DNA from: Pseudomonadota bacterium | GTDB lineage: Bacteria > Pseudomonadota > Gammaproteobacteria > Steroidobacterales > Woeseiaceae | DNA: 64,000 nt | Assembly (NCBI GenBank): GCA_022563255.1 | Contig: JADFNS010000003.1 | Coordinates: forward strand, 1-64,000 | Reading direction: 5' to 3' | In this document: piece after piece, positions 33,401-42,247 of the stretch | Position numbering within the stretch: the first letter of the stretch is position 1 | How the letters are laid out: every line of letters begins with the position of its first letter | Notes under the pieces: generated by a model | Told to the model about the DNA's origin: nothing | Databases searched by the model: none | Seen by the model: the letters and a program-made list of their open reading frames with translations, nothing else | Made by a program: the position numbers and the translations under genes

Positions 33401-35721
33401 AACACCGCCGCGTTCGGATTACCGTCGGCGAACGCGTTTGACCGAGCGATCAGCAAACCGATATCAGCCTTTGTCTCCGTACCCACTTCCAGCTGTTCCA
33501 CAAGTTCGGGCACTGCAGCGGCGGCGGTCAGAATAAAATCGACCATCGGCGGCGTGCGTTCCAGCGTCCGATTGATCAGTCGATTGAGAAGATTTTCGAT
33601 CGCCCAGGAATATTCGCCTATGCGTTGCGCACCGACCATCCGACCGCTGCCTTTAAGCGTATGAAAGGACCGTCTGACCGTTATGAGCTTTTCCATATCG
33701 TCGGGTGTTTTTGCCCACTCAGGCAAATGTCGATTGATCGAAGCGATTTCCTCTTTCGCCTCTTCTATGAATATTTCCAGCAGCTCAGGGTCCGTCCGAT
33801 CGGCGGTGGGAGCCACCACCGGCAACGGAATAACGTCGGTCGCTTGCAGCGACGGAGCTTGTCCGGACCATGCCACCTGTCCCTGCGCTGAGACAGCAGG
33901 CTGTGCCCCGACATCCACGGCCGAAAGCTCTTGCGGCTGCTCCGGTCTCGCCGGCTTATCTTCGCCAGACTTCAATAAGCGCAGTTCGACACCCTGCAAT
34001 ACGGCGAGGCAAGCCTCGGCGTTGTCGAGCATGTACCAAGGTTCATTGCGGCCTGCTTTAACCGTTTCCATGTAGTACTCAATGCTGACGATGACGTCGG
34101 CGAGGCGGTCCGTTTCTTTCTGATTCAGCATCGCCGTGCCACCAGCATTCAGCATCGTCGCTATCAAGCGACCAATCCGTTCAACGACCTCCATCGCACG
34201 CGTTTTGTCCAGCATTAACAAGCCGGCTTTAATGCCACGTATGAGGGACGGCACGTTATCGAGTCCCATCGACGGCGATCGCGAGGTCAGACTCTGGCTG
34301 ATAGTCTCCTTGATGTGCGCCAGATTGATGATGCACTCACGCATGACCGATGCGGCAACCTTGCGAAAGTCCTCTTCGTCCTGTGACAATTCATCCGGCC
34401 CGCCGTCGCCGTCCCGCGGTGCGGTCAAGCGCACCAACTGGTAATCGAGCCGGTCTTCCACGCGCAATAATGTCGAGGCGACATCCAGAATGACCGCATC
34501 GTTCGCGACGCCGCCGCGTTCGACAACAGATTTTAGCCGATCGATTTCGCCATCGATGTTGCCACGCAATTCGCCGAGGCCCAGTACTCCCAGCGTGTCA
34601 CTGATCTTCTTCAATAACTCGAGCTGCGGAACCAGCTCCGAGGACTTGTTCAATCCCGTGCGCACGAAAATATCGAGTACGTCTTTGACGCGACCCAAGT
34701 CGTCCTTGATAGCGGCGGCAACCGTCTTCATGAGTTTGGCGCTTGGAGCAGACAGCGCCTCGCGAGCCAGTTCAACCTGCTCATCGCCGGGCAATAGCTC
34801 GGAAAGATTGAACGCTGCGCGAATTTCGCTGATGCGTTCGCCAACGTTGCTCGAACGAGCAACGTAATAAAGAAGGTTGTTCAACAGATCATCGACGGGA
34901 TGTTCGTCAAATGCGACTAAGCCTTCGTTGATCACATACTTGAGTTGGCGGTCGGCCTGCCCAAGAAGACGCTTGATAGCGATGGACGTCTCGAGGCCGC
35001 CATTTTGCAAAGACTCCAGCACACCCGATACTATCCACCACAACTGGTACATGTCGTCGCGCGTAGCAGACTCTTGCACGGCAGACGCAACTTTACTCAG
35101 TGCAGTAAGATAGCGGTCGTTATCTCCACCTTTGATCCACCCCAGCAACGCCAACTGAAATTTCGGTCGCAAGCGTTTGGCGACGAGCACTGGATCCTCG
35201 CCGCTGCCCTTGTGTACCTGAGCTTTCCTAGTGGAGCGGTCGGGCGACAGGTTCAGGAGCAGCAGCGTGCTTTCAGAGAGCAGGGGCTCGCCGCGCGCCG
35301 CGCGCAGATCGTTCAACATCGGCAACAACACCAGCGCGATATCCCGCCCGCCGCCGAGCAAACGTTCAATATAAATAGGCAACTGCACCATCGAACGCGT
35401 CAGAGCTTCGAGACCGTCTTCACGTTCGTTGCCGGAGCGCAAAACCGCGAGATAATCGCAAGCCAGTTCCATCTCTTCGACCAGCAGCGCTGCGCCGTAG
35501 GTTTCCGTGAGATGCAAGGCGCCGCGGGCCTGATGCAATAATTCGCCGGCGCGCTTAAGTGCCGCCGTGCCACCGCGGCCATCGACACAGTCTTCCAGCG
35601 CCAGATGAGCGTTATGGATAGTCTCCATGAGTTCGGCGCTGATAATCGACAGCGCACTAACAGCGCCACTGCTTGCATCGTCGCCGATCATCTGTTCGTG
35701 AATGCTTGTCTCGCCCATCAT
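30397..35721 (-). CDS. chpA: ChpA: hybrid CheA-type histidine kinase for type IV pili
   Basis: 1774 residues. It autophosphorylates and passes phosphate to PilG/PilH in twitching chemotaxis. Domains in order: a FimL-like N-terminus with a degenerate Hpt (HQARGALHL, near 65); Hpt domains with intact His at SFHTLKGSGRM (near 687), CHTLHGSANM (near 836) and LHTLKGGARM (near 992); an acidic/Pro-rich linker (about 1110-1200, EPEEPPAPAPEPKPEPKSKP); dimerisation helices (about 1215-1300); the HATPase with MLRNAVIHGIEDAPK (near 1365) and GRGIGLDIV; a CheW domain (about 1490-1620); and a receiver with ILLDIEMP (phospho-Asp near 1697). That is fewer phosphotransfer modules than the eight of P. aeruginosa ChpA. 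Confidence 0.96.
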   Translation of the reverse strand: MMGETSIHEQMIGDDASSGAVSALSIISAELMETIHNAHLALEDCVDGRGGTAALKRAGELLHQARGALHLTETYGAALLVEEMELACDYLAVLRSGNEREDGLEALTRSMVQLPIYIERLLGGGRDIALVLLPMLNDLRAARGEPLLSESTLLLLNLSPDRSTRKAQVHKGSGEDPVLVAKRLRPKFQLALLGWIKGGDNDRYLTALSKVASAVQESATRDDMYQLWWIVSGVLESLQNGGLETSIAIKRLLGQADRQLKYVINEGLVAFDEHPVDDLLNNLLYYVARSSNVGERISEIRAAFNLSELLPGDEQVELAREALSAPSAKLMKTVAAAIKDDLGRVKDVLDIFVRTGLNKSSELVPQLELLKKISDTLGVLGLGELRGNIDGEIDRLKSVVERGGVANDAVILDVASTLLRVEDRLDYQLVRLTAPRDGDGGPDELSQDEEDFRKVAASVMRECIINLAHIKETISQSLTSRSPSMGLDNVPSLIRGIKAGLLMLDKTRAMEVVERIGRLIATMLNAGGTAMLNQKETDRLADVIVSIEYYMETVKAGRNEPWYMLDNAEACLAVLQGVELRLLKSGEDKPARPEQPQELSAVDVGAQPAVSAQGQVAWSGQAPSLQATDVIPLPVVAPTADRTDPELLEIFIEEAKEEIASINRHLPEWAKTPDDMEKLITVRRSFHTLKGSGRMVGAQRIGEYSWAIENLLNRLINRTLERTPPMVDFILTAAAAVPELVEQLEVGTETKADIGLLIARSNAFADGNPNAAVLTIARSVSAEPDEEKSALEMDPILHDIFTKETAGHLKVIIDYLAACEGHQPPFDVTDKLHRACHTLHGSANMANVERGVAVAAALNRFVRRVYDHKIGFQKSGLDALRAAARAIGTIVGDINTRDRDRADYTALIDHIARLADAVRPAAAPQPLQPEPDLPQNVSQLVAAETVEEAEYDAEIAAIFTEESAELLEEADLALIAWSKDRSPQAMQELKRHLHTLKGGARMAGITAMGNLSHEIETLLISIDAGSVKATPAIEDLLQRSIDGLHRMRDTVIAGKTVKASLELEQRIQQANAGFEVADDADIELTVVDANVEVAPSTEFTIEPEDTISMVIVDSPLADDLAEIGADTKDDADVEPEEPPAPAPEPKPEPKSKPETRPAPDVRAVRAPETRQEFARIDAELLEDLLNAAGEISIYHARLSQQINSFEFHVDELEQTIARLREQLRKLEIETEAQIMHGHQETLVARDFDPLELDRYSNIQQLTRALAESASDLGSLKDLLRTVTTEADSLLVQQSRVTAELQDGLMRTRMVPFERHVGRLTRLVRQVAEETGKRAELAVEGASGELDRQVLDKMLPPFEHMLRNAVIHGIEDAPKRQAAGKPAVGRITVSLRREGAEMIIDVADDGAGLDVDAIRRKAYELDMLKPDSKVTDDEIMQLILTPGFTTATEVTQSAGRGIGLDIVANEIKKLGGSLRISSVTGQGTNFTVRLPFTLAITQALIVRTGEEIYALPLPTVEGIARIPRGELENLLSQSEPSYEYGEQTYKFRHLGLYLGGQAAKLPEEEPFVPVILVQAGEFSAALLVDEMLASREIVVKSVGPQLASIRGISGATILGDGSIVLILDIHAFVRTGAPVVEIAKAAPTPTDERPLALVVDDSITVRRVTERILERNGLRCVTAKDGLDAIRVMQDAKPDIILLDIEMPRMDGYEFASHVRNDERVSDVPIIMITSRVGDKHRARAIELGVNDYLGKPYQDSELLEAIRRQLEERGIELP

Positions 35722-35758
35722 CTGGTCGTCCGTGTCGCTCGCGATAGACCGTTATCGA

Positions 35759-37759
35759 CTATCCCACTTTCACCTGGCTGCCCGCCGGCGGTTGCGACGC
35801 AACTTTGGGAGGACTGGATGCCGCCCGCGCCAACGCACTCGCTTGCATCATGTCAGGCGGCAGGGAAAACCCCTCCACTGTTTTTCTCAGTTGTGTCGCA
35901 AGTTCCGATAAGTTCGCGATTGACGCGGCTGTCGCCATTGTCGCCCTGCCGGTCTGATCACCGATTTCGCGCAATCTGGCTGTGCGCCGCGTGACATCGG
36001 CCGCCGCCAATGCCTGTTGCCTGGCCGAGCTCGAAATATTCTGCACGAGGCTCGCGATCTGGTTGGATACCTGCTCGATCTCGTCCAGCGCCGCACCGGC
36101 ATTCTCGGCCAGCAATGCGCCACCCACCACATCGGTAGTACTGCGTTCCATCGAGATCACGGCCTCGTTGGTGTCTGCCTGAATCTTTCTTACAAGAACT
36201 TCGATCTGTTTTGTCGCATTGGTAGAGCGTTCAGCAAGCCGTTGTACTTCGTCGGCGACGACCGCAAATCCACGCCCGGCCTCGCCGGCCATCGACGCCT
36301 GTATGGAGGCGTTCAGAGCCAGAATATTGGTTTGCTCGGCGATGTCGCTGATCAGCTCAATGATGTTACCGATTTCCTGCGAGCTTTCACCCAGTCGCTT
36401 GATGCGCTTCGAGGTTTCCTGAATGGTCTCGCGAATAGCGTTCATGCCGTCTATCGTCCGCCGTACTGCCTCGCCGCCTTTGTGCGCAACCTCCACGGAA
36501 TGGCGTGCAACGTCCGACGACCGTTCGGCGTTTCCCGAAACCTCTTCAATGGATGCAGCCATCAATGCGATGGACTCCGTTGCTGCATTGATTTCCCTGG
36601 TCTGATTTTTTGCGGCCTTGGCCAGGTGCACGGCCGTGGTTTCGGTTTGTTTGGTGGCAGTATCGACCATGATCGCCGTGTCATTCACCGTGGAAACGAG
36701 CTTGCGCAACTCCTCGATCGCAAAGTTGAACGAGTCGGCGATGGTTCCGGTAATGTCCTCGGTCACGGTTGCCTCGACTGTCAGATCCCCGTCGGCAAGA
36801 CTTCCCATCTCGTCGAGCAATCGTAAGATCGCTTTCTGATTGCGTTCGTTTTGTTCGCTCTGCTCTTTGGCAAGTCTTTCGAACACGGCGCTCTTCGAGT
36901 GCAGCACCAGCAGCCAGCCTATGAGCAAAGCCGCGAAACCGACCATGCCGATCGGAATCCAGGGATTAACCAGGAACGACGGCAGCAGTGACGTACCGCC
37001 GCCCAAACCGAATGCGGTGCCCAACGATTTCTCGGCACTCGCTGATAGCTCCGCGACCGTGGCGGCAAGGGCGACAACCGCACCTATGTTGCTGTCCAGA
37101 ATCGCGGACTGTTCCTCCAGGCTGCTCAGGCTGCTGATGACCGGCACCAATGCGACTTCGCGGCCTTGCCTGTTAAGCGGACGAATATCAAGATCGCTGG
37201 TGGCGCCGTTCAGCGCATTCGCAACATTGCGCAGAAAACCGATGTCTTCGGCAATCGCGCTAGCGGCGCTTTCACCACCTGCGGGCAAGCCAGCCGCCGT
37301 TTCGCGGATGCGATCAGCGCGTTGTTGAAATTCCTGAATGGTGGCCGTCGCCCCGGAACGATTCAGAAGTTCGTCGGCCAGTTTCACCAGCGACGCTGCA
37401 TCGATTCCGATACGATTCGCCGCCGAGTGTACCGCTTCAATCGCGGGTCGCTGCTCGAGAATCGCCGCGGCCCGTGATTCCAGTCGCCGCCAGTCGGACG
37501 ACCGCCCTGCCGCACCGTCGCGCTGCAACGCGGCCAACTTTTTGGTGCTGATTTCGAGTTGTTCGAATGCCCCGCTGTCGCCGCCCAGCGCCCGCGCCGC
37601 CTGCGTCGGAACGGCCTGTGACAGAGCGGCCAGTTCCGGCGCTACAGAATTACCGCCACCTGCCTGCAAATAAATCAATGCCGCCGAGAGGATTAATAGA
37701 ACCGCCGCAATTATGGCGCCGTTTCTAAACAGGGATGCATTGTCGATCTTTCTAGCCAT
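35759..37759 (-). CDS. pilJ: PilJ methyl-accepting chemotaxis-type receptor
   Basis: Receptor of the Pil-Chp system, 666 residues. Two membrane segments lie at about residues 13-33 and 272-293, bracketing a periplasmic PilJ sensor region. A HAMP-like segment and a long helical signalling domain follow, with the hairpin tip ISDIAEQTNILALNASIQAS, then AGRGFAVVADEVQRLAERS. It ends in a Pro/Ala-rich tail. It lies 9 bp after pilI and 37 bp before chpA. No methyltransferase or methylesterase gene is adjacent. Confidence 0.96.
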   Translation of the reverse strand: MARKIDNASLFRNGAIIAAVLLILSAALIYLQAGGGNSVAPELAALSQAVPTQAARALGGDSGAFEQLEISTKKLAALQRDGAAGRSSDWRRLESRAAAILEQRPAIEAVHSAANRIGIDAASLVKLADELLNRSGATATIQEFQQRADRIRETAAGLPAGGESAASAIAEDIGFLRNVANALNGATSDLDIRPLNRQGREVALVPVISSLSSLEEQSAILDSNIGAVVALAATVAELSASAEKSLGTAFGLGGGTSLLPSFLVNPWIPIGMVGFAALLIGWLLVLHSKSAVFERLAKEQSEQNERNQKAILRLLDEMGSLADGDLTVEATVTEDITGTIADSFNFAIEELRKLVSTVNDTAIMVDTATKQTETTAVHLAKAAKNQTREINAATESIALMAASIEEVSGNAERSSDVARHSVEVAHKGGEAVRRTIDGMNAIRETIQETSKRIKRLGESSQEIGNIIELISDIAEQTNILALNASIQASMAGEAGRGFAVVADEVQRLAERSTNATKQIEVLVRKIQADTNEAVISMERSTTDVVGGALLAENAGAALDEIEQVSNQIASLVQNISSSARQQALAAADVTRRTARLREIGDQTGRATMATAASIANLSELATQLRKTVEGFSLPPDMMQASALARAASSPPKVASQPPAGSQVKVG

Positions 37760-37768
37760 AACTCACCT

Positions 37769-38332
37769 TTATTCCTTCGATGCCTGCAGGAATACATTGC
37801 TTTCGACTAAACTGGACAAATTGAAAATTGGCCACGACTGCCCCTCGCGCTGGTAAGTCCCGGTCAGGAAACGATCGCATCGTACGATCGTTTCCTGCGT
37901 TTCCCTGACGAATTCGTGATCCATGAAACGCCGGAATCCCAAAACTTCGTCAACGACGAGTCCTGCCGGCACTTCGCGGTGATTAACCGATATCACGCGC
38001 GTGCTGCGCCGCAGTGATGTTCTGCCACTACCGAGCATTAATTTCAGATCTATCAACGGCAGCAGATGTCCACGCAGATTGGCGATACCGAGCAACCAGC
38101 GATTGGCTCCAGGCACGCGGGTCATCGCGTCGGGCAACATCAAAACTTCCCGGACCTGATCGCGCTCGGCAACAAATTGTTCCTCGCCAACACGAAACCC
38201 GACGCCAACCCACTCGTCTGGCATCGAGCCCACGGCCTGCCCCTTGTGTGCGGAAAGACTGCGCAACTCCATTTCCTGCAGCAACTCGAACGGTTGCTCA
38301 ACGAGAGCCGCGAGGTCCACAGAATCACCCAT
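37769..38332 (-). CDS. pilI: PilI, CheW-like coupling protein
   Basis: Links PilJ to ChpA. The 187-residue product is a single CheW domain: GVGFRVGEEQFVAERDQVRE near 43, VPGANRWLLGIANLRGHLLPLIDL near 72, and LVVDEVLGFRRF near 125. Its ATG directly follows the pilH stop with no gap, in the order pilG-pilH-pilI-pilJ as in Pseudomonas and Xanthomonas. Confidence 0.96.
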   Translation of the reverse strand: MGDSVDLAALVEQPFELLQEMELRSLSAHKGQAVGSMPDEWVGVGFRVGEEQFVAERDQVREVLMLPDAMTRVPGANRWLLGIANLRGHLLPLIDLKLMLGSGRTSLRRSTRVISVNHREVPAGLVVDEVLGFRRFMDHEFVRETQETIVRCDRFLTGTYQREGQSWPIFNLSSLVESNVFLQASKE

Positions 38333-38698
38333 TCAGGCTGCCATCACCGTATTTATCTTCGCGACCAGATCCTTGTCGGCGATCGGCTTGACCAGGTACT
38401 CAACGGCTCCCTGGCGCATTCCCCAGATTTTGTCGGTCTCCTGATCCTTGCTCGTGATCATGATGACCGGAATCGCGGACGTCGCCGGATCCCGCGTCAG
38501 GCGTCGAGTCGCCTGAAATCCGTTCATTCCCGGCATGACGATATCCATCAATATGCAATCCGGGTGCGCCGTCCTGGCGGTCTGCAGACCTTCCTCGCCG
38601 CTGTCGGCGACCAGCGTATCGAAACCCGCCTTTTCAAGCATGTTCTGAAAGAGATGAAGTTCCGTTGGCGAATCATCGATTATGAGTACGACGGCCAT
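38333..38698 (-). CDS. pilH: PilH response regulator (single receiver)
   Basis: 121-residue CheY-like receiver that in Pseudomonas acts on pilus retraction as a PilU/PilT-side output or phosphate sink. The acidic pair is in LIIDDSPTE (8-9), the phospho-acceptor Asp in CILMDIVMPGMNG (near 52), the Thr/Ser in IMITSK, and the Lys in YLVKPI. No output domain is present. Confidence 0.96.
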   Translation of the reverse strand: MAVVLIIDDSPTELHLFQNMLEKAGFDTLVADSGEEGLQTARTAHPDCILMDIVMPGMNGFQATRRLTRDPATSAIPVIMITSKDQETDKIWGMRQGAVEYLVKPIADKDLVAKINTVMAA

Positions 38699-38735
38699 CT
38701 AACAAGTCCTCTGTCTGGTTATCGCCAGGCCCGGC

Positions 38736-39128
38736 CTAGCAAATCTGGTTGGTAATCGCATTGAGCAGTTCGTCCTTCGTAAATGGTTTGGTCAAATACT
38801 GCTCGGAACCTACAATCCGCCCTCGCGCGCGATCAAAAAGACCGTCTTTGCTGGAGAGCATGATCACGGGCGTCGACTTGAATACTTTGTTGTGCTTGAT
38901 CAATGAGCAGGTCTCATAACCATCGAGGCGCGGCATCATGATGTCCACAAAAATCAGGTCGGGCTGGTGATCGGCAATCTTCGACAACGCATCGAATCCA
39001 TCAATCGCCGTAAACACCTGGCAACCCTCTTTGGTTAACAGCGTCTCTGCTGTTCGGCGGATGGTCTTGCTGTCGTCCACGACAAGTATTTTCAGCCCGT
39101 TAAGACTTGCGCGCGCGTTACCTGACAC
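38736..39128 (-). CDS. pilG: PilG response regulator (single receiver)
   Basis: 130-residue CheY-like protein, first gene of the Pil-Chp operon. Key residues are in ILVVDDSKTIRRTAE (near 15), IFVDIMMPRLDG (Asp near 61), VIMLSSKDG and YLTKPFTKDELL. It starts at GTG 39128 with GGGGA upstream. The divergent neighbour is gshB, the same arrangement as in Pseudomonas. Confidence 0.96.
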   Translation of the reverse strand: MSGNARASLNGLKILVVDDSKTIRRTAETLLTKEGCQVFTAIDGFDALSKIADHQPDLIFVDIMMPRLDGYETCSLIKHNKVFKSTPVIMLSSKDGLFDRARGRIVGSEQYLTKPFTKDELLNAITNQIC

Positions 39129-39287
39129 CGAATTTCCCCACTGTAAAAACCGATTTTTACCATATTGACATAACTGCTGCTACGACGCGCGCCGCGATAC
39201 GCAAAATCCTCCGATACCCGGTGCTTACGAGAGATTTCACGGTATAGTTGGCCGCTTCCCACGACAGGCGCACCGGATTCACGAAAG
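39129..39287. promoter_or_regulatory. Divergent promoter region pilG / gshB
   Basis: 159 bp between divergent starts. For gshB a -10-like TATAGT lies at 39243-39248 with a weak -35 (TGCTTA, 39222-39227). For pilG the AT-rich stretch 39140-39175 (minus strand ATGGTAAAAATCGGTTTTTA) is the likely promoter. Neither is well defined. Confidence 0.35.
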
Positions 39288-40244
39288 ATGGGCAGGAAAC
39301 CGCTAAAAATTGGCATCGTGATGGACCCGATCGCGTCGATCACGGCGAAGAAAGATTCTTCGCTCGCGATGTTGCTCGAAGCGGCGCGTCGCAACGCCGC
39401 AATACACTACTTCGAGCAGCGGGATTTATACCTTCTGTCCGGCACGGCGATGGGCCGTGCGACTCGCTTAAGTGTTCGTGACGACAATGAAAACTGGTTC
39501 GACTTCGGCGCGTGCGAAGAGGTCGCGTTGGGCGATCTGGACGTCATTCTGATGCGCAAGGACCCGCCGTTCGATATGGAGTACGTCTACACAACGTACA
39601 TTCTGGATCGCGCCAAAGAAGCTGGTGCACTGATCGTCAATGAGCCGCAGGCGCTTCGCGACATGAACGAAAAGGTCTGCACGGCCTGGTTTCCGGACTG
39701 CACACCGGTCACACTGATCACGCGATCCATGGAGCAGATGAAGGCTTTTCTCGCCGAACACGACTGCATCGTCGTCAAGCCTCTCGATGGCATGGGTGGT
39801 CGCTCGATTTTTGTGCTTCGGAAAGACGACAAAAACGCGAACGTCATATTCGAGACCTTGACCGACTACGGTCAGCGTTTTGCGATGGCGCAGGTTTATA
39901 TACCCGAAATCAGCCTTGGCGATAAACGCATACTGCTCATCGACGGCGAAGCCGTTCCTTTTGCGCTCGCGCGCATTCCGCCGGAGGGCGACAATCGCGG
40001 CAACCTGGTCGCTGGCGCCATCGCCAAAGGCCAGGAGTTGTCAGATGCTGATCGCAGAATTTGCGCCCAGGTTGGGCCGGTGCTGCGCGAGCGCGGCGTC
40101 TTGTTCGCCGGCATCGATATCATCGGCGACTTCATGACCGAGATTAATGTTACGAGCCCGACCGGCATGCGCGAACTGGACCAGCAATTCGACCTCAATA
40201 TCGCGGGACTGATTTTCGATGCCATCGAAAAAAAGCTGTCGTGA
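39288..40244 (+). CDS. gshB: Glutathione synthase
   Basis: ATP-grasp ligase that joins gamma-glutamylcysteine and glycine. The 318-residue product has LKIGIVMDPIASITAKKDSS at the start (MDPI is diagnostic), VIVNEPQALRDMNEK near 123, the ATP-grasp segments VVKPLDGMGGRSIF (near 164) and FAGIDIIGDFMTEINVTSPTG near the end. The start ATG at 39288 gives a normal length. Glutathione made here is the cofactor of the adhC-encoded dehydrogenase at 16302. Confidence 0.98.
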   Translation: MGRKPLKIGIVMDPIASITAKKDSSLAMLLEAARRNAAIHYFEQRDLYLLSGTAMGRATRLSVRDDNENWFDFGACEEVALGDLDVILMRKDPPFDMEYVYTTYILDRAKEAGALIVNEPQALRDMNEKVCTAWFPDCTPVTLITRSMEQMKAFLAEHDCIVVKPLDGMGGRSIFVLRKDDKNANVIFETLTDYGQRFAMAQVYIPEISLGDKRILLIDGEAVPFALARIPPEGDNRGNLVAGAIAKGQELSDADRRICAQVGPVLRERGVLFAGIDIIGDFMTEINVTSPTGMRELDQQFDLNIAGLIFDAIEKKLS

Positions 40245-40282
40245 GCGCTAATCGCTTGTTTTTGTAAACAAATTGGCGGATT

Positions 40283-41212
40283 ATGCGCGCGAGTATGGCC
40301 AACGTTGCGCTGAATACAGATCCTCTCGACGAGTTGCGACTCGTCGCACCAGCCGTCCCCGACAGGCTGCCCGCCATGCTTTTCCTTGCCGCCCTGATAC
40401 ACGGCGTCCTGATTATCGGGGTGACCTTCAATCCGGAACTCGCCAGTCAGTTTGCCAACGTAATATCGCTGGAAGTGACGATCGTTGCCGACGCCGATCA
40501 GCAAATTGACCGGCCCGACGAGGCCGAATACCTGGCGCAGGCCAGTCAGGAAGGCGGCGGCAATACGACGGACAAGGTACGACCTTCGGCGCCACTGCAA
40601 AGCGCAATGCCCATCGACAACGAAGGCCAGGAAGACGGTACAACATTGTTGACGTCAAAAATCCATGAACGGTCTGCCGACGAGGTATTGGCGACGCAGG
40701 ACGACAACGAACGGCAGGTCAATATCGATCCGCGGACCGACCCCAGGTCCGAAACCAGCATCGCGATCGCCATGGAAGCCGGTATCGAGGTGACCTTGCC
40801 CTTGCCGCAGGAAGATCGGGCGACGATGTTGATCAGCGACGACAAACCACGGCAATTGATTGTCAGCGCCGATACGCGCGAGTCGGTTGTTGCCGCTTAC
40901 CTCGACAACTGGAAACGCCGGATTGAGGCGGTCGGCGCCGCCTATCTTCCGGAACTGGGCGAACTCAAGGACATCACCGGCAGCCCAACCTTGATGGTGA
41001 GCATAGACGTCAATGGCGACCTGACCGAGGCCGTCCTGCGCAAGAGCAGCGGCTCGACGGTTCTCGACCTCGCTGCACTGGACATCCTGCAGCGCGCCTC
41101 GCCTTTTGACCCTTTTCCCCCGGAAATCACGGCGGAGTACGATACGGTTCGTTTTGAGTACAAATGGCTGTTCACCGACCAGCTGATTTCGGGCACGTCA
41201 GACCCTGGCTGA
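40283..41212 (+). CDS. tonB: TonB-like energy-transducing protein
   Basis: 309 residues. One N-terminal membrane segment (AMLFLAALIHGVLIIGVTF, about 31-49) with the TonB-typical His, a long acidic/polar periplasmic linker without the usual Pro-Lys repeats, and a C-terminal TonB domain (about 205-300) with YLDNWKRRIEAVG, GSPTLMVSIDVNGDLTEAVL and SSGSTVLDLAALDILQRASPF. In Pseudomonas the gene at this position (between gshB and yqgE) is tonB3, reported to affect twitching motility. ATG 40283 or 40295 may be the start. Confidence 0.9.
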   Translation: MRASMANVALNTDPLDELRLVAPAVPDRLPAMLFLAALIHGVLIIGVTFNPELASQFANVISLEVTIVADADQQIDRPDEAEYLAQASQEGGGNTTDKVRPSAPLQSAMPIDNEGQEDGTTLLTSKIHERSADEVLATQDDNERQVNIDPRTDPRSETSIAIAMEAGIEVTLPLPQEDRATMLISDDKPRQLIVSADTRESVVAAYLDNWKRRIEAVGAAYLPELGELKDITGSPTLMVSIDVNGDLTEAVLRKSSGSTVLDLAALDILQRASPFDPFPPEITAEYDTVRFEYKWLFTDQLISGTSDPG

Positions 41213-41255
41213 CCGCCCGCTTGTGCCGGAGGGCACGAGCGCCGATACTGCTTGC

Positions 41256-41819
41256 ATGGAGTCGAACAGCTCGCTGACAAATCAATTACTTATCGCCATG
41301 CCCGGCATGGCGGACCCAAATTTCAGCACGACCGTCACGTTGATCTGCGAACATAACGACGACGGTGCGCTCGGTATCATCATCAATCGCCCCCTGAATC
41401 TGAGGCTCTCCGGATTGTTCGATCAACTCTCGGTTCCTTACACCGGTCCCGACACCGTGAGCGATCTGGTCGTCTCCGGAGGCCCGGTTGGGATGGAGCG
41501 CGGGTTCGTTCTGCACGACAAGAACCACAGTTTTGAGAATACGTTGACCGTTTCCGACGACATCCACCTGACACTGTCGCGCGACGTCATCGAAGCGCTG
41601 GCGATGGGTGAGGGACCGAAAAAATCGCTGGTCGCGATTGGCTGCGCCGGCTGGGAACCAGGGCAACTCGAAGACGAGATGCTCGCCAATTCGTGGCTTA
41701 GCGTTCCGGCTACCCCGCAGCTGGTATTCGACACCCCGTTCGCCGAACGCTGGGACTCGGCGGCACGAATACTGGGTATCGACATCGCCAGCATTTCCCC
41801 GGACGCCGGTCACGCCTGA
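41256..41819 (+). CDS. yqgE: YqgE/AlgH family protein
   Basis: A conserved protein of unsettled function (UPF0301). I take ATG 41256 (MESNSSLTNQLLIAMPGMAD), which gives 187 residues, the family norm; an upstream GTG at 41223 would add 11 non-conserved residues. Typical segments are LIAMPGMADPNFSTTVTLICEH, GALGIIINRP, VSGGPVGMERGFVLH and VAIGCAGWEPGQLE. It is followed directly by ruvX, a nearly universal pairing. Confidence 0.95.
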   Translation: MESNSSLTNQLLIAMPGMADPNFSTTVTLICEHNDDGALGIIINRPLNLRLSGLFDQLSVPYTGPDTVSDLVVSGGPVGMERGFVLHDKNHSFENTLTVSDDIHLTLSRDVIEALAMGEGPKKSLVAIGCAGWEPGQLEDEMLANSWLSVPATPQLVFDTPFAERWDSAARILGIDIASISPDAGHA

Positions 41820-41820
41820 C

Positions 41821-42246
41821 TTGTCACGACCCGGAACCATACTCGCCTTCGATTTCGGCCTGCGGCGCATCGGCGTCGCGGTCGGTCAGGATATTACGGG
41901 ATCCGCGAGTCCGCTCGGCATCGTTGCCAATCGCAGCAAAGGCGTTGATCACGCCGCAATCGCCGCACTGATCGAGGAGTGGCAACCGGCGACTCTCGTT
42001 GTCGGCATGCCCACTCACGCCGACGGCTCACCGAGCGAGATGCAATCGCCAGTCGACGCGTTCATACAGGAAATGCAGCGCTATGAACTGCCCATAGCAA
42101 CGGTCGACGAACGTTACACATCGATCGACGCGAAGCGGGTACTCAGGGAGGCTCGCGCGGCTGGATCTCGCGGCCGCATTTCAAAGGAAATGATCGACAG
42201 CGCGGCCGCGGTATTTATCGCTGAAAGATACCTCTCATGTGGGTAG
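41821..42246 (+). CDS. ruvX: Putative Holliday-junction resolvase RuvX / pre-16S nuclease YqgF
   Basis: RNase H-fold nuclease, implicated in maturation of the 16S rRNA 5' end. The start is TTG 41821, one base after the yqgE stop, giving 141 residues. Motifs are ILAFDFGLRRIGVAVG (catalytic Asp), LVVGMPTHADGSPSEM, TVDERYTSIDAKRVL and IDSAAAVFIAERYL. A longer frame reaching into yqgE is not conserved. Its stop overlaps or abuts the start of pyrB. Confidence 0.94.
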   Translation: MSRPGTILAFDFGLRRIGVAVGQDITGSASPLGIVANRSKGVDHAAIAALIEEWQPATLVVGMPTHADGSPSEMQSPVDAFIQEMQRYELPIATVDERYTSIDAKRVLREARAAGSRGRISKEMIDSAAAVFIAERYLSCG

Positions 42247-42247
42247 A

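Noticed and set aside
39165-39193. TTGACA as a -35 box for gshB
   Set aside because: At 17 bp spacing the -10 position is CGCGCC; no promoter is formed on this strand.
41608-41820. Extension of ruvX into yqgE
   Set aside because: It overlaps yqgE in another frame and is not conserved; TTG 41821 gives the normal RuvX length.
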